Assembly (NCBI RefSeq): GCF_900129505.1
Contig: NZ_LT670818.1
Span: 6,915,001 to 6,979,000, forward strand
DNA from: Bradyrhizobium erythrophlei
GTDB taxonomy: Bacteria > Pseudomonadota > Alphaproteobacteria > Rhizobiales > Xanthobacteraceae
Direction: 5' to 3'
Length of the DNA: 64,000 nucleotides
Positions 43,057-53,725 of this stretch are shown here, in pieces. Made by a program: the position numbers and the translations under genes. The notes under the pieces are model-generated. The model did no database searches, was not told the DNA's origin, and was given only the letters and a program-made list of their open reading frames with translations. Every line of letters starts with the position of its first letter. Within the stretch, counting starts at the first letter, position 1.

Positions 43057-43824
43057 CTATTTCAGCGTCGCCGTCAGCGCTTGCGAGAACTCGTCGTCGG
43101 TGCGGTCGAGCCGCATTGGCGTCACGGAAACATAACGCGCCGCCAGCGCCGCCAGATCGGTGCCCTCCGCCGGCACGTCGGCCTGCGCCAGCCGTTCGAA
43201 CCCGATCCAGAAATAGGGATTGCCGCGGCCGTCGCGGCGCTGGTCGACCCTCAGAAAGCCGAGATTGCGCTTGCCCTGCCGCGTCACGCGCACGCCGGCG
43301 ACATCGTCGGGCGCGCAGGCGGGAAAGTTGACATTGATCACGGTGTTTTTCGGCACGCCGGCATCGATCACCTTGCGCAGGAGGGCGGGGCCGAACTTCA
43401 GCGCCGTCTCCCAGAGCGGGGCGTTGCGCGTCTCCATGGAAAATTCCTGCGACAGCGCGAACGACGGAATTCCCAGAATGGTGCCTTCCAAGGCACCGGC
43501 GATGGTGCCGGAATAGACGACGTCCTCGGCGACGTTGCGGCCCTTGTTGACGCCGGACAGCACGAGATCCGGCATGGTTTCGCCGAGGATGTGGCGCGCC
43601 CCCATGATGACGCAGTCGGTCGGCGTGCCCCGCACCGCGAAATGCCGCGGCCCCACCTCGCGCAGCCGCAACGGATCGTTCAAAGACAGCGAATGCGAAA
43701 CTCCGGACTGGTCGAGCTCGGGCGCCACGATCCAGACGTCGTCGGACAGGGCGCGGGCGATCTCCTCGACGACCTTCAGGCCGGGCGCATGGATGCCGTC
43801 GTCATTGGTGCAGAGAATTCGCAT
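43057..43824 (-). CDS. surE: 5'/3'-nucleotidase SurE
   Basis: A 255-residue metal-dependent phosphatase/nucleotidase: [20 protein letters not shown] (DD metal ligands at about 8-9), [48 protein letters not shown] with Asn and the SGVNKG loop, NVNFPA. The start at 43824 fits the family N-terminus; a longer frame extends upstream without similarity. Usually neighbours pcm; here separated from it by accessory DNA. It may clear damaged nucleotides or act in stationary-phase survival. Confidence 0.96.
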   Translation of the reverse strand: MRILCTNDDGIHAPGLKVVEEIARALSDDVWIVAPELDQSGVSHSLSLNDPLRLREVGPRHFAVRGTPTDCVIMGARHILGETMPDLVLSGVNKGRNVAEDVVYSGTIAGALEGTILGIPSFALSQEFSMETRNAPLWETALKFGPALLRKVIDAGVPKNTVINVNFPACAPDDVAGVRVTRQGKRNLGFLRVDQRRDGRGNPYFWIGFERLAQADVPAEGTDLAALAARYVSVTPMRLDRTDDEFSQALTATLK

Positions 43825-44101
43825 CCGACTGATTGCCTCTTTCGATGGATTCCGGGCCGTCAGCGTCGTCTTATCCCGCTCACGGCGCCGAGGCAAACCC
43901 CGGCCAATGGCCAACCGTTGCGCGTATTGCGAAGTCGCGGCGGTTCCGGTCATTTTGGTTTTCATCGGGGGATGGCGAAGGATTTTGGCGATGGCCGCTG
44001 TTCAGCCGGCAGCACCAGCGATGGTTTTGGCCGGCTTTGCGCGTGTATCGATTCAGGGGGTATCCGATTCCACGGCAATCATCGATGGCGAACGCCTTCG
44101 G

Positions 44102-44791
44102 CTACTCGTCCTCCTCCAACTGCGCTTTCTTGCGCAGCATCGCATCCAGCAGGGATCGGTGAACCTCGATCTTTCCGTTGTAATCGACATATCCCTTTTT
44201 TCTGAACCGGTTCATGAAGAAACTCACGCGCGATCGCGTGGTGCCGATCATTTCCGCCAGCGTCTCCTGGCTGAGCGCAATCGGAGTCGACTGTCCGACG
44301 CCTTCCAGCGTGACGTTCGCCAGCCGCAGCAGCAGGCGCGCGAGGCGTTTCTCGCTGCAATTGAAGAGATGGTCGATCAGGTCGTCTTCCATCTGGCTGT
44401 TGCGGGACAGCAGATAGCTGATGAAAAAAGCCGAGAAGCCCGGCTCGGTATTGAGGGCGGCGAGCATGGCCCGCCTTGTCATCGAGGTGATCACGCAGTC
44501 TTCCATGGCCTGGCTGCTGGCGTTGCGCCGTTCCGCGCCCTCGATGCATGCTTCGCCGAAGAACTGCCCCTCGTCCAAGATTCCGACCACCGCTTCCTTG
44601 CCGTGCTCGGACAACACGCTGAGCTTCACCCTGCCCCTCTGGATGAAGAAAACCTCCTCGGCTGGGTCGCCCTGGACGTAGATCGTCTGGTTCTTGACGT
44701 AGTGCTCGACGGCTTTTCCAGCGCTGATCCGGCCCAGAAAAGCCCGGGGTTCAAACGTGTCCTCTGCCTGTTTTCGCCACACGTTCGGCAT
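44102..44791 (-). CDS. Crp/Fnr-family transcriptional regulator
   Basis: A 229-residue regulator: cyclic-nucleotide-binding domain (about 30-140, with IYVQGDPAEEVFFIQRGRVK and GEACIEGAERRNASSQ) and a C-terminal HTH (LSQETLAEMIGTTRSRVSFF, about 173-192). The Fnr [4Fe-4S] N-terminal Cys cluster is absent; only C-97-region and C-108-region Cys remain, so it is not an oxygen sensor of Fnr type. Effector unknown. Lies between serS and surE; orthologues at this position are, as I recall, conserved in Bradyrhizobium. Confidence 0.88.
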   Translation of the reverse strand: MPNVWRKQAEDTFEPRAFLGRISAGKAVEHYVKNQTIYVQGDPAEEVFFIQRGRVKLSVLSEHGKEAVVGILDEGQFFGEACIEGAERRNASSQAMEDCVITSMTRRAMLAALNTEPGFSAFFISYLLSRNSQMEDDLIDHLFNCSEKRLARLLLRLANVTLEGVGQSTPIALSQETLAEMIGTTRSRVSFFMNRFRKKGYVDYNGKIEVHRSLLDAMLRKKAQLEEDE

Positions 44792-44956
44792 GGAGTAGGT
44801 CCGCCGTCGGGCGCGGTATCGGCATTCAGCGCCAACCCGCCGATCTCCATCCTAATCCTCTTATGTCGGATAGGCGACACAAATCGAGTCCGGCGAGCTT
44901 CCGCCCTCCAACAGGGAAATTTGAGTCGACCAGGAGGAGACCGAGGCCGATTCGAG

Positions 44957-45202
44957 CTAGGTTGGTGGCTTCAACTCGCTGGCGAGCCAGCCCAGCGCGT
45001 CGGAGACCATGGGATCGGGCGGTGTGTCCGTGGTGCTGACATAACCGCACCTCTGGCACTCGAAGGTAGGGCTGGCGAAGCCGGACGGTCCCGGCCCCAG
45101 CTTCGACAACAGCATGCGATGATGCCAGCACTTCGGGCAGCTGGGCCGCTCGATCGCAGATACAAGCGCAGACGGTACCGGTTGAAATTCGGGCATGTGC
45201 AT
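44957..45202 (-). CDS. Small zinc-ribbon protein
   Basis: An 81-residue protein with a CPKC (about 22-25) and CQRC (about 48-51) pair, forming a four-Cys zinc ribbon: IERPSCPKCWHHRMLLSKLG, then PTFECQRCGYVSTTD. The start at 45202 (MHMPEF) or 45196 is preferred because an extended frame to 45283 lacks support. No signal peptide. No named family known to me; such stand-alone ribbons are frequent in this genus. Confidence 0.65.
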   Translation of the reverse strand: MHMPEFQPVPSALVSAIERPSCPKCWHHRMLLSKLGPGPSGFASPTFECQRCGYVSTTDTPPDPMVSDALGWLASELKPPT

Positions 45203-45410
45203 CGTGCTGATTTGGAACTCGGCCAAGAGGGGCCGGCGGCTGAACCAAAGCATGCCCCTTTGCGAGCCACGGGCCGCGGTCAATTTTGCTCAAATCGAAA
45301 AACTTCATGCGCGACGGTGAACCAATCCGAGAGCGGTGCCCGAGACTGCGATTCAAATGCCTGCGATTCAAATGCCGGCTAATGAACTCGCGCGGCGGCA
45401 GCCCGCGCGA

Positions 45411-45812
45411 TCAGCGTTGAACGCGGATGCGCCACGTACGGATGAATTTTGCGGGCCAGCTTCCAATGCGCCATTCGAATTGTTGAGTGGCCACGCCCGG
45501 CGGCTCCGCGGGACTTTCCGCCTTTGGCATTGTCTTCAGGTCCACCGGTTTCAATTCCGGAACACACGGCTCCGGCTTTGCGGCCTTTCGCGGCGGTTCG
45601 GGATAATGTTTGCGGGCGACCTCGATCGCCTTCTCGAAATCCTCGACATTGAGCCACGGCTCGGCGCGCAGGCTGTCCAGCACGCCGGCTTCCCACAGGC
45701 GCGAGCCCTCGATATCGAACTGGCCCTTCTGCTTCTGATTGCAGGCCTGGATGCCGTATCCGGTGACGGTCCATTGTCTGCCCACCCAATAGATATCGCG
45801 ATGCAGGGCCAT
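45411..45812 (-). CDS. Conserved hypothetical protein downstream of serS
   Basis: A 133-residue protein starting MALHRDIYWVGRQWTVTGYG, then IQACNQKQKGQFDIEGSRLW and a helical AEPWLNVEDFEKAIEVARKH. The C-terminal third is Pro/Lys-rich followed by QQFEWRIGSWPAKFIRTWRI. No domain that I can name; the WRIG...FIRTWRIRVQ end is distinctive. It lies on the serS strand, 117 bp downstream of the serS stop. Seen as hypothetical in related genomes, from memory. Confidence 0.65.
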   Translation of the reverse strand: MALHRDIYWVGRQWTVTGYGIQACNQKQKGQFDIEGSRLWEAGVLDSLRAEPWLNVEDFEKAIEVARKHYPEPPRKAAKPEPCVPELKPVDLKTMPKAESPAEPPGVATQQFEWRIGSWPAKFIRTWRIRVQR

Positions 45813-45929
45813 CGATCAATTCGTTTCCGGTATGGGCTGTCGCCGCAGGCGGAATATGAGGATACCGGGGCGCGCCGCCTTCGCAACATCGAAGGCGACA
45901 CACTCCGGACAAATCATGGCCGGACCAGA

Positions 45930-47267
<1,338 letters not shown>

Positions 47268-47277
47268 TCAGTCCTTG

Positions 47278-47466
47278 AATCGTGCCGGCGAAAGCGGGCA
47301 TCCAGTAACCCGAATAAGCGACTTTTGGAACCTCAAACGGGTACGGCCGGTCCGCCCACCGACCCTGTCGTCACCCGCGAAAGCGGGTGATCCAGTATTC
47401 CAGAGCCATCTGTGATCAATCCGTGAGGCCGCGGCGTACTGGATCCCGCTTTCGCGGGGATGACGG
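47278..47466. repeat. Dispersed GCGAAAGCGG elements, full and partial copy
   Basis: A partial copy (GCCGGCGAAAGCGGGCATCC, from about 47283) is followed by a full element from 47368 (GTCACCCGCGAAAGCGGGTG ... GATCCCGCTTTCGCGGGGAT plus GACGG). The full copy is related to 32071 and 37767. It lies between convergent-free ends of serS and tatC, 35 bp before the tatC stop. Confidence 0.75.
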
Positions 47467-47501
47467 CCTATGGTGGGAAGATGACCACCCTCCCGCGCGC
47501 C

Positions 47502-48326
47502 CTACTCGGCCGGATTGGCTTCCGGCGGCGGCGGGGCCGCGGGGGGCGGCGTCGTGGCGGCGGCGGCCGCGGCGGCCTTCTTCTCCACGATTCGCACGGC
47601 GATGATCGAGCCCTCGTACAGGAGCAGCAGGGGTATCGCGAGCGAAGACTGGCTGAGCACATCGGGCGGCGTCAGGACGGCCGCGATGATGAAGGCGACC
47701 ACGATGAAATAGCGGCGCTTGTCGCGCAGCTGTTTCGAGGTGATGATGCCGATGCGGCCCAACAGCGTCAGGATCACCGGCAGCTGGAACGCGATGCCGA
47801 AGGCGAAAATCAGCGACATCATCAGCGACAGATATTCGCCGACCTTCGGCAACAGCTGGATTTGCGCGGTCTCGGGGCCGCCCAGCTGCTGCATGCCGAG
47901 CGAAAACCGCACCAGCATCGGCAGCACCACGAAGTAGACCAGCATCGATCCCATCACGAAGAAGAGCGGCGTCGCGATCAGATACGGCAGGAAGGCGCCG
48001 CGCTCGTGCTTGTAGAGGCCGGGCGCCACGAATTTGTAGATCTGGGTGGCGACGATCGGGAACGAGATGAAACCGGCGCCGAACAGCGCAAGCTTCAGCT
48101 GGGTGATGAAATATTCCAATAGCGCCGTGTAGATGAATTTCGAATTCTCGGCGCCCGCGACCCAGACGAACGGCCACACCAGAACGTTGTAGATCTGCTT
48201 GGCGAAGAAGAAGCAGAAGATGAAGGCCACGCCGAAGCCGAGCAGCGCCTTGATCAGCCGCGAGCGCAGCTCGATTAAGTGATCCATCAGCGGCGCCTTG
48301 CTGGCCTCGATATCTTCGGCGCTCAT
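47502..48326 (-). CDS. tatC: Twin-arginine translocase subunit TatC
   Basis: A 274-residue membrane protein with six transmembrane segments, the receptor for twin-arginine signal peptides. [18 protein letters not shown] near the N-terminus is the conserved cytoplasmic motif, followed by [28 protein letters not shown] and the [16 protein letters not shown] segment. The C-terminus is Ala/Pro-rich ([20 protein letters not shown]). Its start overlaps the tatB stop by 4 bases. In this window the DUF3828-like and FAH-family proteins carry Tat signals. Confidence 0.97.
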   Translation of the reverse strand: MSAEDIEASKAPLMDHLIELRSRLIKALLGFGVAFIFCFFFAKQIYNVLVWPFVWVAGAENSKFIYTALLEYFITQLKLALFGAGFISFPIVATQIYKFVAPGLYKHERGAFLPYLIATPLFFVMGSMLVYFVVLPMLVRFSLGMQQLGGPETAQIQLLPKVGEYLSLMMSLIFAFGIAFQLPVILTLLGRIGIITSKQLRDKRRYFIVVAFIIAAVLTPPDVLSQSSLAIPLLLLYEGSIIAVRIVEKKAAAAAAATTPPPAAPPPPEANPAE

Positions 48327-48973
48327 GACGCTTTGGCGTCCTTGAGAGCGTCGGGCGCGTTAGGCGCGGTGTCCTGCGGCGCGGGCTGCTGCGCTTCTTG
48401 GGTTTGTTGCGCTTCCTGCACGATCGCGAGCGGCTGCGATGCCGCGGCATGCGCGTCGGCCTCGGTGAAGGTTTCCGGAATCGGCGCTTCCAGCGCGTCG
48501 ATCTTCGACGTCGCCAGCGCGTCGATCTTCGACGTCGCCAGCGCGTCGATCTTCGACGTCGCCAGCGCGTCGATCTTCGACGTCGCCAGCGCGTCGATCT
48601 TCGACGTCGCCGGCTTGGTGGGAGCAACCGGCGGCTCGATCGCGGGCGTTTCGGTCACAGACGCCGCCGACTTGTCGAGGACGTCGATGTCGAGCGCCTT
48701 GCTGACGTCCTTCTCCAGCGAGGTCATCAGATTGCCGCCGGTGAAGCCGGACGCGGCTTCCTTGACTTCGTCAAAGCTCTTCTTGAGGTCGGCCATTTCG
48801 GCCTCGCGCATCGCTTCCTGGAACTGGCCCTGGAATTCGGCGGCCATCTTGCGCGCCTTGCCCATCCATTGCCCGACCATGCGCAGCACGCCCGGCAATT
48901 CTTTCGGGCCGATGGCGATCAGCGCGACGACCGCGATGACGGCAATTTCACTCCACCCGATATCGAACATCAA
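48323..48973 (-). CDS. tatB: Twin-arginine translocase subunit TatB
   Basis: A 216-residue TatB: N-terminal transmembrane helix ([20 protein letters not shown], then [20 protein letters not shown]) and amphipathic helix. The C-terminal half is low complexity and contains five near-identical 8-residue repeats (TSKIDALA) encoded by a 24-bp tandem array at 48491-48610. TatB bridges TatC and substrate; its C-terminal tail tolerates variation, so the repeat may be slippage-prone. Middle gene of tatA-tatB-tatC, overlapping tatC. Confidence 0.95.
   Translation of the reverse strand: MMFDIGWSEIAVIAVVALIAIGPKELPGVLRMVGQWMGKARKMAAEFQGQFQEAMREAEMADLKKSFDEVKEAASGFTGGNLMTSLEKDVSKALDIDVLDKSAASVTETPAIEPPVAPTKPATSKIDALATSKIDALATSKIDALATSKIDALATSKIDALEAPIPETFTEADAHAAASQPLAIVQEAQQTQEAQQPAPQDTAPNAPDALKDAKAS
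48491..48610. repeat. 24-bp tandem repeat inside tatB
   Basis: Five consecutive copies of CAGCGCGTCGATCTTCGACG plus TCGC. In the minus-strand tatB frame this yields repeated TSKIDALA. Since 24 is divisible by three, copy-number change keeps the frame. Confidence 0.92.
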
Positions 48974-49080
48974 TTAATCCGCTCACGCGAGGCAATTTAC
49001 CCCAATACTTGCCAAACAAGATTTGGGCCGCCCGCGTCCCCCAACCGCCCTCGCCCGCGCGCCGTGCCGCGAGCGGGAGT

Positions 49081-49317
49081 TCAGACAGCCTTGCTGCCGA
49101 CGTCCGACCGCGCCGCCGTTGAAGGCGTGGCGTTGTGATCGATGGACTTCACGGGCTCGGGCTTTTCCGCAGTCTTTTCGTCGTCCTGCATGCCCTTCTT
49201 GAAGGCCTTGATGCCCTGCGCGACATCGCCCATCAGATCGGAGATCTTGCCGCGACCGAATAACAGCAGGACGACTGCGATCACGACGATCCAGTGCCAA
49301 ATGCTAAGCGAACCCAT
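49081..49317 (-). CDS. tatA: Twin-arginine translocase subunit TatA
   Basis: A 78-residue TatA: membrane helix [20 protein letters not shown] (about 6-25), then the amphipathic helix [20 protein letters not shown] and a charged tail ([20 protein letters not shown]). Forms the pore component of the translocase. Start at 49317 with GGAGGGTTGCAGG upstream. First gene of tatABC; about 107 bp separate it from tatB. Confidence 0.96.
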   Translation of the reverse strand: MGSLSIWHWIVVIAVVLLLFGRGKISDLMGDVAQGIKAFKKGMQDDEKTAEKPEPVKSIDHNATPSTAARSDVGSKAV

Positions 49318-49450
49318 CCTGCAACCCTCCAAACACGCAAGCCGGCGACCCGGCTAATCCTAGAGGAAAGTAGGCTCGGGAGGTGTCAAAAACAAGGACT
49401 TAAGCCGCGTCAAAAGGCTGTTAACCCACTACCGTTAACCGGCGTCGAAT

Positions 49451-50167
49451 TCAACCTTCGTCGCCGGTTTCCGGCTCGACCGCGGGCGCCAGCGCGAGTT
49501 CCAGATCGCCGATTTCCAGCGGATCTTCGTCCTCGCGCAAGGTCGGATCGTCCGATGGCGTCGGAACGCTGAAGCCGGAGGGCAGCCGCGAATCCAACAG
49601 GCCGGTACCTTTCAGCTCCTCCAGGCCCGGCAGATCGCCGAGCGCCTCCAGGCTGAACTGTGACAAAAAGGCTTCGGTGGTTCCGAAGGTGAGCGGACGG
49701 CCCGGCGTCTTGCGGCGGCCGCGCGGACGAATCCAGCCCGTCTCCAAGAGCACATCGAGCGTTCCCTTTGACGTGATCACGCCGCGGATCTCCTCGATCT
49801 CCGCACGCGTCACCGGCTGATGGTAGGCGATGATCGCCAGCATCTCGATCGCCGCGCGCGACAGCCGGCGGGTTTCGGTGCTCTCCCGCGTCATCAGCCA
49901 GGCCAGGTCGCCCGCGGTGCGGAAGGTCCATTTGTTGGCGACCCGCACCAGATTGACGCCGCGCGAAGCGTAATCCGCCTGCAGTTGCGCCAGCGCGACC
50001 TTGATGTCGACGCCCTCGGGCATCCGCTTGGCAAGCGTAGCCTGATCGAGCGGTTCGGTGGACGCGAACAGCAGGGCTTCCAGAAGGCGCAATTCCTCGG
50101 GCCGCGCTTGCGGATCGACAGAACTCTCCTCGGCATTGGCGATGCGTTTTTCCGCGAGGCTTGCCAT
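49451..50167 (-). CDS. scpB: Segregation and condensation protein B
   Basis: A 238-residue ScpB, the winged-helix partner that binds ScpA in the condensin-like Smc complex. RLLEALLFASTEPLDQATLA, LMTRESTETRRLSRAAIEML, AIIAYHQPVTRAEIEEIRGV and FLSQFSLEALGDLPGLEEL are family landmarks. ATG at 50167 has AAGGAGACC upstream and is preferred over GTG at 50188, which abuts the scpA stop. An acidic C-terminal tail (ALAPAVEPETGDEG) follows. Pairs with scpA. Confidence 0.94.
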   Translation of the reverse strand: MASLAEKRIANAEESSVDPQARPEELRLLEALLFASTEPLDQATLAKRMPEGVDIKVALAQLQADYASRGVNLVRVANKWTFRTAGDLAWLMTRESTETRRLSRAAIEMLAIIAYHQPVTRAEIEEIRGVITSKGTLDVLLETGWIRPRGRRKTPGRPLTFGTTEAFLSQFSLEALGDLPGLEELKGTGLLDSRLPSGFSVPTPSDDPTLREDEDPLEIGDLELALAPAVEPETGDEG

Positions 50168-50188
50168 GGCTCGGTCTCCTTCTTCCAC

Positions 50189-51022
50189 TTACTCGGCCGG
50201 CAGATCCGGCGCGGTCAACGCGTCGGATACTGGTTGCGGCGGACGCTTTCGAAAATAAAGCGGCGCGAACGCCTCTTGCTGGTGCAGTTCCATCTCGCCT
50301 TCCCGGACCAGTTCCAGGGCGGCGGCAAAACTCGACGCGAAGACCGTGGCTTTTTGCGTGGGATCGACGACGTAGCTGAGCAGGTATTCGTCGAGGCAGC
50401 TCCAGTCCTCGGCCATCCCGACCAGCCGCTCCAGCGAGGCCCTTGCCTCCGCCAGCGACCACACGGTGCGCTTCGCCAGATGCACGCTCGCCAGCACCCG
50501 CTGCTGGCGCTGCGCGGCATAGGCGGTGAGCAGATCGAACAGGGTTGCGGTGAATTTGGGATGCTTGACCTCGGCGATCGCTTCCGGATTCCCACGCGGA
50601 AAAATATCGCGTTGCAATTGCGGACGGTTCATCAGCCGGTTCGCAGCCTCGCGAATCGCCTCCAGGCGGCGCAGCCGGTTGGCGAGCGCGGTGGCCATTT
50701 CCTCGGCGCTCGGTCCCTCCGCGGTGGGGGCTTCCGGCAGCAGCAGCCGCGATTTGAGATACGCGAGCCACGCCGCCATCACCAGATAATCGGCGGCAAG
50801 CTCCAGCCTGATCTTCCGCGCCGCCTCGATGAAGACGAGGTACTGGTTGGCCAGCGCCAGGATGGAAATCTTGGCGAGATCGACCTTCTGCTGCCGCGCC
50901 AGCGCCAGCAACAGATCGAGCGGGCCCTCATACCCCTCGACGTCGACGACCAGCGAGGGCTCGTCGTCGGAGAGTTCAGCCGCCGGCCGCCCGGTTTCGA
51001 ATGATAGTATTTCCGCGCTCAT
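50189..51022 (-). CDS. scpA: Segregation and condensation protein A
   Basis: A 277-residue kleisin of the Smc-ScpAB complex that helps chromosome segregation. LVVDVEGYEGPLDLLLALAR, QQKVDLAKISILALANQYL (N-terminal Smc-binding helices), AADYLVMAAWLAYLKSRLLL PEAP (split here), and the C-terminal winged helix with FVFASSFAAALELVREGEME-like sequence. Start overlaps the nagZ stop by 4 bases. Complete and of normal length. Confidence 0.95.
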   Translation of the reverse strand: MSAEILSFETGRPAAELSDDEPSLVVDVEGYEGPLDLLLALARQQKVDLAKISILALANQYLVFIEAARKIRLELAADYLVMAAWLAYLKSRLLLPEAPTAEGPSAEEMATALANRLRRLEAIREAANRLMNRPQLQRDIFPRGNPEAIAEVKHPKFTATLFDLLTAYAAQRQQRVLASVHLAKRTVWSLAEARASLERLVGMAEDWSCLDEYLLSYVVDPTQKATVFASSFAAALELVREGEMELHQQEAFAPLYFRKRPPQPVSDALTAPDLPAE

Positions 51023-52047
51023 GCGCCTGTCGTTCCTGCCCGTTCGATCAACGCATCGAGTTCAGCCCGCGCCCTCAGCCCGTCGAAGGCCTGCGGGGCT
51101 TTACGGGACGCCAGCGCCCGTCTCGCGCGCTCCAGCGCCTTGCCGGACAATTCCGGCGTCTCGCGGGCAACCTCGTGCATTTCGTCGAGTTTGCCGTTGC
51201 AGTGTAAAACCACGTCGCAGCCGGCGGCGAAGATAGCCCGGGTCCGCTCGGCGATCGATCCCGCCAGCGCGTTCATGGACACGTCATCACTCATCAACAA
51301 ACCTTGGAACCCGATCACGCTGCGAATCACTTGGCTGATCATTGTCGCAGATGTCGTCGCCGGTTGGGCGGGGTCTAGCGCGCTAAACACAACATGTGCG
51401 GTCATGGCCATCGGCAGGTCCGCCAGCGGTTGAAATGCGGCGAAATCGGTCCGTTCCAGCTCGGCCCGGGGCGTGTCGACCAGGGGAAGCCTGAAATGGG
51501 TATCCGCAGTCGCCCGTCCATGCCCGGGAATGTGCTTGAGAACCGGCAAGACACCGCCCTGCTCCAGCCCCTCCGTTACCGCGCGCGCAATATCGGCGAC
51601 TTTGCCCGGCTCGGTTCCATAGGCCCGGTTGCCGATAACGGCGTCAGCGCCTGCCACCGGAACATCAGCCAGCGGCAGACAGTCCACGGTAACGCCGAGG
51701 GCGCGGAGATCGGCTGCGATCAGCCGCGCGCTCAACCGGGCGGCAGTACGGCCAAGGACGGGATCGATGTCGTAAAGTCGGCCGAACACAGCGCCCGCCG
51801 GATAGGCCGGCCAGTGTGGCGGACCGAGGCGCTGCACCCGGCCGCCTTCCTGGTCGATCAGGACCGGCGCGTCCGGCTCGCCCAGCTCCTTGCGCATTTC
51901 CTCAACAAGCCGCGTGACCTGCTGGGGCGATTCGATATTCCGCTTGAACAGGATGAAACCCCACGGCCGCTCGGCGCGGATGAACGCGCGCTCGGCGGCG
52001 TTCAGCTCCGTTTCGGATACGCCAGTGATGAAGGCCCGCGTGGTCAT
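51019..52047 (-). CDS. nagZ: Beta-N-acetylhexosaminidase NagZ
   Basis: A 342-residue GH3 enzyme that removes N-acetylglucosamine from anhydro-muropeptides during cell-wall recycling, in the cytoplasm. LIDQEGGRVQRLG (about 63-75), KHIPGHGRATADTH (171-184, the catalytic His/Asp dyad region) and LMSDDVSM with the nucleophile Asp (about 251-258) are diagnostic. Upstream of scpA with 4-base overlap, downstream of the SPOR gene. This recycling path can feed beta-lactamase signalling, but no ampR/ampC is in the window. Confidence 0.96.
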   Translation of the reverse strand: MTTRAFITGVSETELNAAERAFIRAERPWGFILFKRNIESPQQVTRLVEEMRKELGEPDAPVLIDQEGGRVQRLGPPHWPAYPAGAVFGRLYDIDPVLGRTAARLSARLIAADLRALGVTVDCLPLADVPVAGADAVIGNRAYGTEPGKVADIARAVTEGLEQGGVLPVLKHIPGHGRATADTHFRLPLVDTPRAELERTDFAAFQPLADLPMAMTAHVVFSALDPAQPATTSATMISQVIRSVIGFQGLLMSDDVSMNALAGSIAERTRAIFAAGCDVVLHCNGKLDEMHEVARETPELSGKALERARRALASRKAPQAFDGLRARAELDALIERAGTTGA

Positions 52048-52094
52048 CAGGGCCGATTAGCCCGCAGCTAGCCCGGAGGTCAAGGAAACGGCCG

Positions 52095-53609
52095 TTAATT
52101 CCTTTGGACGACGCACTGGCCGCCGGCCGATTTCAGATTGCCGCAGAACTGCGAGGCTTCCTCGGATGTCCCGAACGGGCCGACCATGGCGCGGTAATAG
52201 ACGCCCTTCTCACCGAGGTCGGCGCGCTTGATCAGCGGGTCATGCGATCCCAGTACCGCCGGGAACTTGCCCTGCAGCGCCCGGAAGGAGGCCTGGGCGT
52301 CGGCCTCGTTGCGCTGGGAGGAGACCTGAACCACGTAACCGCCGCCCGCTGGCGCCGTCTGGACCGGGTTGGTGTTGGCCACGCGGGTCCTGGGTTCCGC
52401 GGCCGGCGCGGGCGCCGCCTGATTGGCCTGCGGCACCAGCGACATCGGCGCATTCGCGCTCGCATTGGCCGATGTCGGCGGGTTGTGCTGGGCGGCCGGT
52501 GGCGGTGCCGCTGCGGTTCGCGCCGCGGGAGCTTGCTTTGCTGCAGCGGGCGGAGCCGAACCGTCCGGCACCGTGCTGCCGTCGGGCTGGTCGCCGCCCT
52601 TCACGGTCAGCGTCCGGATCTTGCGCGGTTCATTGTTCGGCAGCGTGCCGTTCCCGGCGCTGGCCGGCGGCAGGTTACTGGGAGCCACACTCGCCGGTGA
52701 CGGCGGATTGCCATTCTGGTTCAATGGCGGAAACACCACGCGCGGGCCGGTCTTGTTGACGTCGACCGGAGCTTCCTCGCGCGGCACGATCTTCTCGGTA
52801 CCATCGCCCGTCGCCATACGGTCCGGCAGTTTGGCCGAACCGTCCGACGGAGCCGGCACGACCTTGGTCGGGCTGGTGTCAGCCCTGATGATCGGCGGCT
52901 CGCCGGTGCGCGGCGTTCCGACATAGGTGCGATAGGCAAACGCCGCGCCGGTCCCGACGACTGCCAGCGCGAGCACGACGATCACGGTGACCATCCCGCC
53001 GCGACGCTTCTGCACGCGTTCGTCGGCGTCGTCATCATAGCCGTCCTGGTAGGCATACGCGTCATCCTCCGCATAGGCCGGATCGTGTGGGTATGGTTGC
53101 GCGCCGGCATCGAGCTGGCCGTACAGCGCCTCGTCATAGCGCGACGGATCGGGCTCAGGCTCGTAGTACGGCTCCTCCTCGTAGCGCGGCTCTTCCTCGT
53201 AGGTGGGTTCGGGTGCCGGCGCCGGACGTGCTGTCGCATAGCGCTGCAGTGGATGTACCGAACTCGGGTAATCCGGCGGATCCTCCTGCGGCGAAACCTC
53301 CTGCCGCGGAATTTCCTGTCGGTTGGCCCGCTGCAACCACGGTGGCGGGCCAGCGGGAGGAGCAACATCGGGCTCAGCCGGAGGCTGATAGGCGGGCTCG
53401 GCTGGGCGCTGATGGGGATCGCGCGCAGTCTTGCGCGGAGGGACCTGCGCATTGGCCCGGCCCATGCTGCCGAATGGATCGGTCTGACCGATCAAGCGCG
53501 CCAGTTCGGCCAAGGGATCGCTCTCGCCCGTTGCCGACGCATGCGGATCGCCGCCGCGATCATAGTTGTTGTCAGCGGGAAAAGCTCTGTCGCGATATCG
53601 ATCAGCCAT
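52095..53609 (-). CDS. SPOR-domain cell-division/envelope protein
   Basis: A 504-residue protein: a cytoplasmic Pro/Glu/Tyr-rich region (EEEPRYEEEPYYEPEP), a transmembrane helix (MVTVIVVLALAVVGTGAAFA, about residues 205-225), a Pro/Ala-rich periplasmic linker and a C-terminal SPOR domain (GGYVVQVSSQRNEADAQASF through GPFGTSEEASQFCGNLKSAG). SPOR domains bind denuded septal glycan. The start at 53609 (MADRYRDRAFP) is preferred. Between nagZ and argS, as commonly in this lineage. Confidence 0.9.
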   Translation of the reverse strand: MADRYRDRAFPADNNYDRGGDPHASATGESDPLAELARLIGQTDPFGSMGRANAQVPPRKTARDPHQRPAEPAYQPPAEPDVAPPAGPPPWLQRANRQEIPRQEVSPQEDPPDYPSSVHPLQRYATARPAPAPEPTYEEEPRYEEEPYYEPEPDPSRYDEALYGQLDAGAQPYPHDPAYAEDDAYAYQDGYDDDADERVQKRRGGMVTVIVVLALAVVGTGAAFAYRTYVGTPRTGEPPIIRADTSPTKVVPAPSDGSAKLPDRMATGDGTEKIVPREEAPVDVNKTGPRVVFPPLNQNGNPPSPASVAPSNLPPASAGNGTLPNNEPRKIRTLTVKGGDQPDGSTVPDGSAPPAAAKQAPAARTAAAPPPAAQHNPPTSANASANAPMSLVPQANQAAPAPAAEPRTRVANTNPVQTAPAGGGYVVQVSSQRNEADAQASFRALQGKFPAVLGSHDPLIKRADLGEKGVYYRAMVGPFGTSEEASQFCGNLKSAGGQCVVQRN

Positions 53610-53725
53610 CGTGATGATGCGTCCCCTACGGGAAAGTCGCCAACCCCCGCCTCTACTGAACTGACGAACCGGCCCTTGCCGGCTGCCGCCCACGAACCCC
53701 GCGTGAGCAGCGTTCGCCCCTGAAA

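Noticed and set aside
48491..48610. Possible CRISPR array
   Set aside because: The 24-bp units are directly tandem with no spacers and encode an in-frame peptide repeat in tatB.
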